Below are positions 33,553 through 42,288 of a DNA stretch of 64,000 bases, one piece after another (positions within the stretch are counted from its first letter, which is position 1; every line of letters starts with the position of its first letter). Below the pieces are notes generated by a model. The model had not been told where the DNA came from. It did no database searches and saw only the letters and a list, made by a program, of their open reading frames with translations. The position numbers and the translations under genes are program-made. This DNA comes from an uncultured Phocaeicola sp. (GTDB lineage Bacteria; Bacteroidota; Bacteroidia; Bacteroidales; Bacteroidaceae). The stretch spans positions 17,922-81,921 of the forward strand of contig CALUJA010000035.1 in the NCBI GenBank assembly GCA_944320845.1, read 5' to 3'.

Positions 33553-34545
33553 TTATTTGTCTGATGAAAGGAAAATGGTGTTCTGGCGCATCTCGTAGCT
33601 GATGTGGAGCGTGGCGCGCAGGATGTCGAGCATATCGGTGATGCTTTCCTTGCGGTTGAGCACCCCCGAGTAGGTCTCCGTCCCGTCGATGTCGGGCGAG
33701 AGGATGATTTCCACTCCGTAAAGCGTCTCCAGCGTCTCGGCGATGTCGAAAATGTCGGCCTGCCGGAACGGAATCAGGTTGTCGTGCCATACGGCGTCGA
33801 GCGCCGTGTTCGCCTCGCTCACCTTCATGTTCCGGGTCACGGTGTTCAGCTCCACCTTCTGTCCGGGCTTGAGGGTAATCGAGCCTTCGTCGTTGTTTCC
33901 CGTCACCCGGATTTCACCCTCTATCAGCGAAGCCTCGGCCAGCCGTTGGGGCGACGCGTCTCTGAAGTTGAACTTCGTCCCCACCACGCGCACGCTCATC
34001 GTCCGGTTGCTCACCGTAAAGGGGCGGCGGCGGTCTTTCGTCACCTCAAAATAGGCCTCTCCGGTCATCTTGAGGGCGCGCGCCCCTTCGTCAAACGCTT
34101 CGGGATAGCTCAGCGACGAGTTCTCGTTCAGCCACACCCGGCTTCCGTCGGGCAGTGTCAGCTCTTTGGTCTCGCCCGCCTCCGTAGCCACCGTAAGCCA
34201 CTGGCGCGGCATGTCGCCGGTATAGTAGTGCAGGGCCGCTCCCGCCACGGCCGCCACCACTACGGCTGCGGCCGCATAGCGGACATTCCTCCAGAGCCTC
34301 AGGGTGTGCCTCGCCCGGTTCTTCTCTTCGCCGGTGATGCGCTCCAGTCTCTTTTCGGCCTTCCTTATCAGGCGGGCTTCCTCGCGGCTGTCCGCCCTTC
34401 CCAAGAGATACATCTCCTCCCAGGCGAAAAACCGGCGGGCGTTGTCATCCGACCGGTTCACCCACCGGATAACCGCTTCCCGCTCTTCGGCCGTGCATTC
34501 GCCGCTGAAGAAACGTATAATCATGCTGTAACTCACTTTATCCAT
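33553..34545 (-). CDS. FecR-family anti-sigma factor, orphan
   Basis: A 330-residue protein in the FecR/DUF4974 family. The N-terminal cytoplasmic part opens with MDKVSYSMIIRFFSGECTAEE, then a single membrane helix is visible at about 90-107. The FecR periplasmic domain (about 120-225; LPDGSRVWLNENSSLSYP) and a C-terminal DUF4974/STN-like domain (about 245-325) follow. FecR proteins hold an ECF sigma factor and signal through a TonB receptor. No sigma gene or receptor is adjacent. It lies between the first and second GH92 genes, 54 bases after the first and 24 before the second. Confidence 0.85.
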   Translation of the reverse strand: MDKVSYSMIIRFFSGECTAEEREAVIRWVNRSDDNARRFFAWEEMYLLGRADSREEARLIRKAEKRLERITGEEKNRARHTLRLWRNVRYAAAAVVVAAVAGAALHYYTGDMPRQWLTVATEAGETKELTLPDGSRVWLNENSSLSYPEAFDEGARALKMTGEAYFEVTKDRRRPFTVSNRTMSVRVVGTKFNFRDASPQRLAEASLIEGEIRVTGNNDEGSITLKPGQKVELNTVTRNMKVSEANTALDAVWHDNLIPFRQADIFDIAETLETLYGVEIILSPDIDGTETYSGVLNRKESITDMLDILRATLHISYEMRQNTIFLSSDK

Positions 34546-34599
34546 TCTCTTTCTACCTTAACTTTACTATCTTTGAAACAACCTTGCGTGCATAAACAC

Positions 34600-36813
34600 T
34601 TATTCATACCACACCTGGCCCGGTTCAGAGCCCATCTCGAGCTCGAGGGTCGCGCCCTCCATTATCTGCTGATGGGTGATGTAGCACTTGGCGTAGGGAG
34701 CGCCGTTGAGCTTCACCGAGCGGATGTAGATGTTTTCGCGGCTCACGTTGCGTGCCACCACCGTAAAGGTCTTCCCTCCGGCCAGATGCAGCTGCATGCG
34801 GGGGAACATGGGCGTGCCTATCTCATAGAGTCCCGAAACGGGGTCGACCGGATAGAAGCCCATGGCGCTGAACACATACCAGGCCGACATCTGTCCGCAG
34901 TCTTCGTTGCCGCACAGTCCGGCAGGGGTGTTGGTGTAGAGGTCGTGCATAATCTGCGCCACATACTTCTGGGTCTTCCAGGGCTGCCCCACCTTGTTGA
35001 AGAGGTATGCCACGTGGTGTCCCGGCTCGTTGCCGTGGGCATACTGGCCAATCATGCCCGTGCTGAAGATGGGCAGCTCGTCGCCCTCGGCGGGATGGAA
35101 GGTGAACATGCTGTCGAGCTTCTGCGCAAAGCGCTCCTTGCCTCCGGTCAGCTCCATCAGCCCGTCGATGTCGTGCTGCACCGACCAGAAATACTGCCAC
35201 CCGTTGCTCTCGCAGATGTCCTCGGTGTAGGCGTCGGCCTGGAATCCGGGTATGAAGTTGCCCCGGCTGTCGCGCGGCTGCATGAACGAGGTGGCGGGGT
35301 TGAACACGTTGCGGTAGTTCTCCGCACGCGCGTCGAACTCCTTCATCACGTCGGTCTTGCCCATCTTCTCGGCCATGCGGGCGATGCAGTAGTCGTCGTA
35401 GGCATACTCCAGCGTCTTCGAGAGCGACCAGTTTTCGTAGGGCTTGAGGTCGTAGGGCACGTATCCCTTTTCCTTGTACACGCCGATGCCGCGGTATCCG
35501 TCGAGGTTGGCCGTCTTGACGCAGGCCTCGAGCGCCTTTTCGGCGTCGAAGTCGCCGATGCCTTTCAGATAGGCGTCAACGATGACGGGCACGGAGTGGT
35601 AGCCAATCATCATGTCGGTCTCGCTCCCCTGGAAGTTCCACACCGGCAGGCGCCCGTTCTGCTCGTAGAAGGCGATGAACGACTTCACCATGTCGTTCAC
35701 CCGCTCGGGCTGGGTATAGGTGAAGAGCGGATGCGAGGCGCGGTAGGTGTCCCACAATGAGAAGGTGCCGTAGTTTGTCCACCCGTCGGCATGGTGCACC
35801 TGCTTGTCGGGCCCGCGGTATGCCCCGTCCACATCGCTGTAGATGGTGGGCGCCAGCATGCTGTGATAGAGGGCGGTGTAGAACACGGTCTTGTCGTCGC
35901 GGCTGTCCGACTCGATTTCAATCTTGGCCAGCTCCCGGTTCCACATCTCCTTGGCGCGGCTCAGATATCCGTCGAAGTCCCCGGCGGTCGCCTCGGCGCG
36001 GAAGTTGCGCTCCGCACCGTCCATTCCCGTGGCCGACAGCGCCGTCACCACGGTAATCTGCTCGTCTTTCTGCGTATGGTAGTCGAAGCGTGCCACCACT
36101 CCGTCGCTTATCTTCAGTCCGTCCTTCTCGATGAACACCGTGTCGACGCTCATCTTGTCAAACGGGCGCGAGAAGCGTGTGTAAAAGTATATCTTCTGTC
36201 CGCGCGCCCATCCGTTGGAGAAGCGGTATCCGCGCACCGTGACCGAATCGACGGCCTCGATGTGGGAGTCTTCCGTCACATCCCAGTTCATGGCCTTGGC
36301 CAGATTGAGGAATACGGCCGACTCTGCCTGGGGGAAGGTGTAGCGCTGCACGCCGCACCGCTCGGTGGCGGTCAGCTCTACGCGGATGCCGTAGTCGTCG
36401 AGCATCACCTGGTAGTATCCGGCGTATGCGCTCTCGCGCTCGTGCGAGAACTTTGAGTGGATGCCCAGCGGCGCCTCGGCCTCACTGTAAGGCAGGGTGA
36501 CGGGCATGAAGGATATGTCGTAGAGGTCGCCCGCCCCGGTTCCCGACAGATGGGTGTGGCTGAATCCGGCAATGGTGCTGTCGGGATAGAAATATCCGGC
36601 GATGCGGTCCCATCCCGGAAGGCCGTTGTCGGGACTCAGCTGCACCATCCCGAAGGGCACCTGCGCCCCGGGGTAAGTGTTTCCCGTAAAGTCCGTACCG
36701 ATGAATGGATTGACATATTGCGTGTAATCGACTTCGGACACAGGCCTGTCCGGCGCGCCGCATGCCGCGAGAAGGGCTGCAAAGGCACAAGCATAACCAA
36801 CAGTAAGTTTCAT
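34600..36813 (-). CDS. GH92 alpha-mannosidase, lipoprotein, first gene of the operon
   Basis: A 737-residue lipoprotein (lipobox LLAACG near residue 18). The GH92 features are YTQYVNPFIGTDFTGNTYPGAQ, CESNGWQYFWSVQHD with the catalytic acid region, and CGNEDCGQMSAWYVFSAMGF. Here the acid loop reads CES in place of the usual EG motif, and the HEIREM-type motif is replaced by FSTGMIG. Substrate use may therefore differ from both other paralogues. The first gene of the mannosidase operon. No clear promoter consensus was found in the leader. Confidence 0.88.
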   Translation of the reverse strand: MKLTVGYACAFAALLAACGAPDRPVSEVDYTQYVNPFIGTDFTGNTYPGAQVPFGMVQLSPDNGLPGWDRIAGYFYPDSTIAGFSHTHLSGTGAGDLYDISFMPVTLPYSEAEAPLGIHSKFSHERESAYAGYYQVMLDDYGIRVELTATERCGVQRYTFPQAESAVFLNLAKAMNWDVTEDSHIEAVDSVTVRGYRFSNGWARGQKIYFYTRFSRPFDKMSVDTVFIEKDGLKISDGVVARFDYHTQKDEQITVVTALSATGMDGAERNFRAEATAGDFDGYLSRAKEMWNRELAKIEIESDSRDDKTVFYTALYHSMLAPTIYSDVDGAYRGPDKQVHHADGWTNYGTFSLWDTYRASHPLFTYTQPERVNDMVKSFIAFYEQNGRLPVWNFQGSETDMMIGYHSVPVIVDAYLKGIGDFDAEKALEACVKTANLDGYRGIGVYKEKGYVPYDLKPYENWSLSKTLEYAYDDYCIARMAEKMGKTDVMKEFDARAENYRNVFNPATSFMQPRDSRGNFIPGFQADAYTEDICESNGWQYFWSVQHDIDGLMELTGGKERFAQKLDSMFTFHPAEGDELPIFSTGMIGQYAHGNEPGHHVAYLFNKVGQPWKTQKYVAQIMHDLYTNTPAGLCGNEDCGQMSAWYVFSAMGFYPVDPVSGLYEIGTPMFPRMQLHLAGGKTFTVVARNVSRENIYIRSVKLNGAPYAKCYITHQQIMEGATLELEMGSEPGQVWYE

Positions 36814-36942
36814 ATTGTCTGATAAGATTTAGAATTAACACTTCTTGCATTCAACTATATAAACAATGGTAAGGCGAAAAACACTTAGACGGAATTACTT
36901 TTTCCACACGAGCAAAGGCATTTGCCGGACATCCGGACAAAA

Positions 36943-36976
36943 AAAGTACGGAACCCCTCGCGGAGTTCCGTACTTT
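36943..36976 (-). terminator. Intrinsic terminator after the DUF349 gene
   Basis: AAAGTACGGAAC pairs with GTTCCGTACTTT (12 bp) around a 10-base loop, followed on the minus strand by a run of Ts. It stops transcription of the DUF349 gene 78 bases past its end and separates it from the GH92 operon. Confidence 0.8.
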
Positions 36977-37053
36977 CCGTCCATACAAAACATTCTGCCA
37001 TCCCGCCCTTCCCTGCGGAGGGGGAGCGTGGCGGTCATGATTTCAGATTCATG

Positions 37054-38862
37054 TCATTCAGCCTTCAGCGCCTCGTCGATGGCCGCGATTTTCTTCGACA
37101 CCAGTTCCAGGTCGGCCTTCAGGCGCTCAATCTTGCGGGTAATCTCGCCCACCAGGGTGTTTCCCTTCTTCGACGACGAGTTGAGGAATCCCAGATTGTT
37201 TTCATAGGTCTGGATGTCGCCCTTCAGCCCCTCGTAGGTGCGCACCAGCTTCTCGCGGTCGCGGTAGAGGCTGTTCTCGCTGTTTCCGCCGAGGTTTGAC
37301 TTGAAGCTGCTCAGCTTCTTCTCTACGGCCGAAAGGTTGAGCTTGTCGAACAGGCGGTCGACCAGCGAGCGGTATTCCTTGTATACGCGATCTTTCTCCT
37401 TGAAGGGGACGAATCCGGTCTCGTTCCACTCCTTCACCAGCTCGCGGGTCTTTTCGGCCGTAGCCTCATCGGTAGTTCCCGAAGCGTCGAGCGCTGCGAG
37501 CTGCTTGATGATTTCGTCTTTCCGCGCCAGATTCTCCACCTCGGCCGAGCGCTGCGACGAAGCGGCCTTGTTCTTCTGCTCGAAGAAATAGTCGCACGCT
37601 CCGATGAAGCGCTTCCACACGGCGTCCGAGTGTTTCTTGGCCACGGGGCCTACGGCCTTCCATTCCTTCTGCAGGCGGGTGAGGATTTCGGCCGTCTCCT
37701 TCCAGTCGGTGCTGTCTTTCAGCGCCTCGGCCTTTTCGCAAAGCTCCTTCTTCTTTTCCAGGTTTTTCGCCATGTTTTCCTTTATCTGCTTGAAGAAGGC
37801 TGCCTTGCGGCGGAAGAACTCGTCGCAGGCGGCGCGGAAGCGCTCGAATATCTTCACGTTCATCTTCTGGGGGGCATAGCCGATGGTCTTCCACTTGGCC
37901 TGCAGGGCGAGCACCTCCTGCGTCTTGTCCTCCCAGTCCTTGAAGGTGGTGAAGGTATCATATTCCATCGACTCCACGATTTCGCAGATGACGGTCTTCT
38001 GGTCGAGGTTGTTCTGCTCCTTTTCCTTCAGTTCCTCGAAGTGCTGCTGGTGGCGGCGGTTCACGGCCGTCGAGGCTGCCTTGAACCGTGCCCACAGCCC
38101 TTCGCGCAGCTCCTTGGCCACCGGCCCGATGCTGCGGAACTCCTGGTGCAGCTTCTGCAGCTGGTGGAAGGCCGACACCACATCGGGCTCTTCGGCCAGC
38201 TTTTCGGCGGCCTCGCACAGATGGGTCTTCATCTCCAGGTTTTTCTTGAAGTCGTACTCGCGGAACTCGTTGTTGAGCTTCACCATGTCGTAGAACTTCT
38301 CGGTGTAGAGCTGGTAGTTGCGGAACAGCTCGTTCTGCCGTCCGGCGGGCACCTGCCCCGTCTCGCTCCACTCCTGCTGGAGCTGCTTGAATTCGTTGTA
38401 TATCTTGTTGGTGTCTTCGCTCGAGTCGGTGAGCAGCTTCATCCTTTCAAGGATATCCTGCTTCTTCTTCAGGTTGTCTTCCCTTTCCTGCTCCTGTGCG
38501 GCGAGCATCACGCTCCGCTTTTCCTTGACGGAGGCCATCACCTGCTTGAATTCCTCTTCCAGGGCGGCTCCGGGCGACACGAAGTCTTCGGGCTTCCCCC
38601 CTCCTTCCACGAAAGCCTTGCGTGCGGCTTCCTGGTCGGCCTTATATGATTTGTAGAATGACTGTTTCAACTGGTCAATTTCCTGTTTGTCGGCGCTGCA
38701 GGCGTCCTTGTCAATCTCCTTCAGGCGGGCGATGACCTCTTCCGGAGTCTTGGCTGCCGGAACGGCGCTTGCTGCCTCTTCAACAGCAGAAACCGAAGCT
38801 GCGGGTGTTTTCTCCTCTGCCGGCACTTCGGTCAACGGGCTATTAGTTTCGTTCACTTCCAT
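37054..38862 (-). CDS. DUF349-repeat protein
   Basis: A 602-residue highly charged, helical protein. At least five DUF349 repeats can be seen through recurring W-K-x-x-G patterns (LQQEWSETGQVP, LHQEFRSIGPVAKE, LQAKWKTIGYAP, LQKEWKAVGPVAKK, LVKEWNETGFVPFK), followed by coiled-coil sequence. Its role is unknown; relatives are conserved across Bacteroidetes. An N-terminal 40-residue Ser/Ala/Glu-rich segment is likely disordered. It is transcribed alone on the minus strand. Confidence 0.8.
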   Translation of the reverse strand: MEVNETNSPLTEVPAEEKTPAASVSAVEEAASAVPAAKTPEEVIARLKEIDKDACSADKQEIDQLKQSFYKSYKADQEAARKAFVEGGGKPEDFVSPGAALEEEFKQVMASVKEKRSVMLAAQEQEREDNLKKKQDILERMKLLTDSSEDTNKIYNEFKQLQQEWSETGQVPAGRQNELFRNYQLYTEKFYDMVKLNNEFREYDFKKNLEMKTHLCEAAEKLAEEPDVVSAFHQLQKLHQEFRSIGPVAKELREGLWARFKAASTAVNRRHQQHFEELKEKEQNNLDQKTVICEIVESMEYDTFTTFKDWEDKTQEVLALQAKWKTIGYAPQKMNVKIFERFRAACDEFFRRKAAFFKQIKENMAKNLEKKKELCEKAEALKDSTDWKETAEILTRLQKEWKAVGPVAKKHSDAVWKRFIGACDYFFEQKNKAASSQRSAEVENLARKDEIIKQLAALDASGTTDEATAEKTRELVKEWNETGFVPFKEKDRVYKEYRSLVDRLFDKLNLSAVEKKLSSFKSNLGGNSENSLYRDREKLVRTYEGLKGDIQTYENNLGFLNSSSKKGNTLVGEITRKIERLKADLELVSKKIAAIDEALKAE

Positions 38863-38991
38863 CGTATATTAGATTTTAAAGAATTGTCTTCACTCACTAA
38901 AGTTACAAATTAAAGAAATAAAATCTGATTTTCATATTTTTTTGCTGTTTTTTTTGACAGAAGGCCGAAAATCTGTTGCCGGAGCCGCTTT

Positions 38992-40335
38992 TCACGACAA
39001 TAATACGGTAATCCCCATATACATCAGCATGCCGATGATGTCGTTGGTAATGGAGATGAAGGGGCCGGTGGCGATGGCGGGGTCGACCTTCAGCTTTTCG
39101 AGCGTGAGGGGGACCAGCGTGCCGAAGATGGAGGCGAACATCACCACGGCGAACAGGCTGATGGACACCGAATAGCTGACCGTGGCCTCGGCGCCGAAGC
39201 GCACGACATTGTAGACATAGACCAGCATCGAGATGATGGTGGCGTTGATGAGCGCCACGACCGACTCTTTCACCACCTGGCGGAAGGTGTTCTCGGCGTT
39301 GAGCGAGCTGTTGGCCAGTCCCTGCACCACGATGGCCGACGACTGGGTGCCCACGTTTCCTCCCGTTCCGCCGATAAGGGGGATGTAGAGCGCCATCTCC
39401 GGATGTGCGGCGAAGGTGGTGTCGAAGTTTCCCAGAATCATCGAGTTGCCGATGCCTCCCAGCATCCCGATGAGCAGCCAGGGCAGGCGGGCCGTGGTCT
39501 GGCGGAACACGTTGTCGTCAGTCTCCACATCCTGCGACAGACCGGAAGCCAGCTGATAGTCGCGCTCGGCCTGCTCGCGCACCTCGTCCATCACGTCGTC
39601 GACGGTGATGCGCCCCACCAGACGCCCGATGCTGTCCACCACGGGGACGGCCACCAGGTCGTACTTCTCGATGGTCTGCACCACCTCCTCGACGGGCGTG
39701 TCCACGTGCACGGAGATGGGGTCTTTCTTCATCACATGCTTCACCTTCGACACCGACGGGCTGGTAATCATCTTCTTCAGGGGGAACACCCCGCGCAGAC
39801 GCTCGTCGTCGTCCACCACATATACATAATATATCTCGTCCATGTCTTCGGCCTGGATGCGCATCTCGCGCAGGCACTCGGGCATGCTCCAGTTTTCGTT
39901 CACAATCACCATCTCCGTACCCATCAGACCGCCGGCGGTGTCTTCGTCATACTTCAGCAGGTCGACGATGTCGCCCGCCTGCTCGATGTCCTCGATGTGC
40001 GAGAGCACCTCCTCCTGCTTGTCCTCGTCCATCTCGCGGATGATGTCCACCGCATCGTCAGAGTCCATGTAGTCCACAAACCGCTTGGCGATGGTCTCCG
40101 AGGGAAGTATCTCCAGGAACCGCTTGCGGGCATCCTCGTCCATCTCAATCAGCACGTCGGCCGCCGTCTCGTTGTCGAGCAGCAGATAGACCGAGCGCGC
40201 CTCCTCGGCGTCCAGCTCGTTGCAAAGCTCGGCGATGTCGGCCGGATGCAGTCCGTGCAGGGTCTCCTTCAGCTTGTCGGAATCCTTCTTCTCAATCAGC
40301 TCCGACACTTCTTTCAGCAAATCATCGTTGTTCAT
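38992..40335 (-). CDS. mgtE: Magnesium transporter MgtE
   Basis: A 447-residue protein with the three-part MgtE build: an N-terminal helical magnesium-sensing domain (LHPADIAELCNELDAEE...), two CBS domains (about 135-255) and five C-terminal membrane helices (from LPWLLIGMLGG to GMLMYMGITVLLS). LIGGTGGNVGTQSSAIVVQG is the conserved pore region. It admits Mg2+ when cell levels fall. Its start overlaps the end of rsmA by 14 bases, so it is translated from the rsmA transcript. Confidence 0.93.
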   Translation of the reverse strand: MNNDDLLKEVSELIEKKDSDKLKETLHGLHPADIAELCNELDAEEARSVYLLLDNETAADVLIEMDEDARKRFLEILPSETIAKRFVDYMDSDDAVDIIREMDEDKQEEVLSHIEDIEQAGDIVDLLKYDEDTAGGLMGTEMVIVNENWSMPECLREMRIQAEDMDEIYYVYVVDDDERLRGVFPLKKMITSPSVSKVKHVMKKDPISVHVDTPVEEVVQTIEKYDLVAVPVVDSIGRLVGRITVDDVMDEVREQAERDYQLASGLSQDVETDDNVFRQTTARLPWLLIGMLGGIGNSMILGNFDTTFAAHPEMALYIPLIGGTGGNVGTQSSAIVVQGLANSSLNAENTFRQVVKESVVALINATIISMLVYVYNVVRFGAEATVSYSVSISLFAVVMFASIFGTLVPLTLEKLKVDPAIATGPFISITNDIIGMLMYMGITVLLS

Positions 40336-41116
40336 ACTGCAATGCTTTTTCTACCCGGTTGGTCAGTCCGATGAAATCCTCCACCGAAAGCTGCTCGGGA
40401 CGTTTGTCGAATATCGGGTCCGCACAGAGCGGGTTCGCCCGGTCCAGCAGGGGCGATATGGAGTTGCGCAGCGTCTTGCGCCGCTGGTTGAAGGTGGTCT
40501 TGACTATCTGCCGGAAGAGCTTCTCGCTGCATCCCAGCTCGCGGGTGTCGTTGCGCGTCATGCGGATGACCGCGCTCTTCACCTTGGGAGGGGGGTTGAA
40601 CACGTGCTCGTCGACCGTAAAGAGATACTCCACGCTGTACCACGCCTGGAGCAGCACGCTCAGGATGCCGTAGGTCTTCTTTCCGGGACGCGCCGCCATC
40701 CGCTCGGCCACCTCCTTCTGCACCATCCCCGTGCAGCAGGGGATGAGGTCTTTATACTCCAGCATCTTGAAGAATATCTGGCTGGAAATGTTGTACGGAT
40801 AGTTGCCGGTCAGCACGAAGGGACTCCCCCCGAACACCTCGTCGAGACGCATTTTCAAGAAGTCCTGCTCGATGATGCCTTCTCCGAGCTGCGGGAAATG
40901 CTCGCGCAGATAGGCCACCGACTCAAAGTCAAGCTCCACCACCTTCAGCCCGCGCCCCTTGGGCAGCAGATACTGGGTGAGCACGCCCATGCCCGGCCCC
41001 ACCTCGAGCACCGGGATGTCCGGACAGGCGTCTACCGTGTCGGCTATGGCCTGGGCCACATGCAAATCCTTCAGGAAGTGCTGCCCTAAAAACTTTTTGG
41101 GTCTGACTAATTTCAT
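40322..41116 (-). CDS. rsmA: 16S rRNA dimethyladenosine transferase
   Basis: A 264-residue protein. KKFLGQHFLKD begins it. The SAM site is VLEVGPGMGVLTQ, the catalytic motif NYPYNIS. The C-terminal helical domain ends in QRRKTLRNSISPL. RsmA/KsgA dimethylates A1518 and A1519 of 16S rRNA during late small-subunit assembly. The start at 41116 is used because the upstream extension overlaps the promoter. It leads an operon with mgtE. Confidence 0.93.
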   Translation of the reverse strand: MKLVRPKKFLGQHFLKDLHVAQAIADTVDACPDIPVLEVGPGMGVLTQYLLPKGRGLKVVELDFESVAYLREHFPQLGEGIIEQDFLKMRLDEVFGGSPFVLTGNYPYNISSQIFFKMLEYKDLIPCCTGMVQKEVAERMAARPGKKTYGILSVLLQAWYSVEYLFTVDEHVFNPPPKVKSAVIRMTRNDTRELGCSEKLFRQIVKTTFNQRRKTLRNSISPLLDRANPLCADPIFDKRPEQLSVEDFIGLTNRVEKALQYEQR

Positions 41117-41149
41117 TCCGTAAAATTTAAGTTTGTTCCGCCAAGATAT

Positions 41150-41157
41150 TATCTTTG
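41150..41157 (+). promoter_or_regulatory. -7 promoter element of the flippase-like gene
   Basis: TATCTTTG on the plus strand, 64 bases before the TTG start. Confidence 0.5.
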
Positions 41158-41185
41158 CAGTCTGTGCGACTGCGCTTATTCTGCG

Positions 41186-41193
41186 CAAAGGTA
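41186..41193 (-). promoter_or_regulatory. -7 promoter element of rsmA-mgtE
   Basis: Reads TACCTTTG on the minus strand, 69 bases before the rsmA start. The two divergent promoters overlap in a 105-base gap, so they may interfere with each other. Confidence 0.5.
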
Positions 41194-41221
41194 AGCATTA
41201 ATCTTAAAAAAACGACTGATT

Positions 41222-42232
41222 TTGAAACGAACTGAACTAAAAAAAATAACGGGCAAGAGCCTGCAGATAGCTTTTCCGCTGCTGCTGGGAGCCGCCATCC
41301 TGGTGTGGACCTACCACGGGTTCGACTTCCGGAGCATCTGGCAGGTGCTCGACGGGGGGACGGACTACGGGTGGCTGCTCTTCTCGCTGGTGTTCGGCGT
41401 ACTGGGACACCTGTTCCGCGGATGGCGGTGGATGCAGACGCTCGCCCCTCTGGGCGAACATCCCAAGGCCGCCAACTGCGTGTATGCGGTGTTCGTGTCG
41501 TATGCCGCCAACCTGGTCATCCCCCGCGTGGGGGAAGTGTCGCGCTGCGGCGTGCTGGCGAAATACGACGGCGTGTCCTTCTCCAGGTCGCTGGGGACGG
41601 TGGTGACCGAGCGCCTCATCGACACGCTCTGCGTGCTGCTGATAACGGGCTTCACCCTGCTCATACAGTCGCGCGTGTTTGCCGCCTTTTTCCGCAAGAC
41701 GGGCACGAACGCCTCGTTCCTGACCGGACTGTTCACCTCGACCAACTTCTACATCACCCTGGTGTGCATCGCCGCCCTGCTCGTGCTGGCCTTCTTCCTG
41801 GTGCGCAACCTCACCGTCTTCGCCCGGGTGCGCGGCATCATCCGCAACGTGTGGGAAGGCTGCCGCTCGCTGCGCGACGTGCGCAACCTGCCCCTGTTCG
41901 TCTTCTACACCGCCGCCATCTGGGGATGCTACTTCCTGCAGTTCTACGTGAGCCTGTTCTGCTTCGACTTCTCGGCCGGCCTGGGCATCGTGCCCGCCCT
42001 GGTGATGTTTGTGGTGGGCAGCATAGCCGTAGCCGTGCCCACGCCCAACGGAGCCGGCCCGTGGCACTTCGCCGTCATCACGATGATGATGATGTATGGC
42101 GTGGACAAGGAGGAGGCCGGAATCTTCGCCCTGCTCGTGCACGGCATCCAGACCCTTCTGCTGATTCTGCTGGGCATTTACGGACTGGTGGCTCTGCCGC
42201 TTACGAACAAGGGGCGGAAGGAGAAGTCATGA
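41222..42232 (+). CDS. Flippase-like (LPG synthase TM-region family) membrane protein
   Basis: A 336-residue protein with about eight membrane helices and the family motif near RGWRWMQTL plus PRVGEVSRCGVLAKYDG and TERLIDTLC. The last includes the arginine and polar residues typical of the MprF/AglD-type flippase domain (UPF0104). Such proteins move lipids or sugar-lipids across the membrane. The only in-frame start giving a full protein is TTG at 41222, which is unusual but accepted in this group. It is an isolated gene. Confidence 0.8.
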   Translation: MKRTELKKITGKSLQIAFPLLLGAAILVWTYHGFDFRSIWQVLDGGTDYGWLLFSLVFGVLGHLFRGWRWMQTLAPLGEHPKAANCVYAVFVSYAANLVIPRVGEVSRCGVLAKYDGVSFSRSLGTVVTERLIDTLCVLLITGFTLLIQSRVFAAFFRKTGTNASFLTGLFTSTNFYITLVCIAALLVLAFFLVRNLTVFARVRGIIRNVWEGCRSLRDVRNLPLFVFYTAAIWGCYFLQFYVSLFCFDFSAGLGIVPALVMFVVGSIAVAVPTPNGAGPWHFAVITMMMMYGVDKEEAGIFALLVHGIQTLLLILLGIYGLVALPLTNKGRKEKS

Positions 42233-42288
42233 TATCAGCCATTTCGAGACGGAAACAAGGACCACGAAACGTGTCAGATCTCTTTCTT

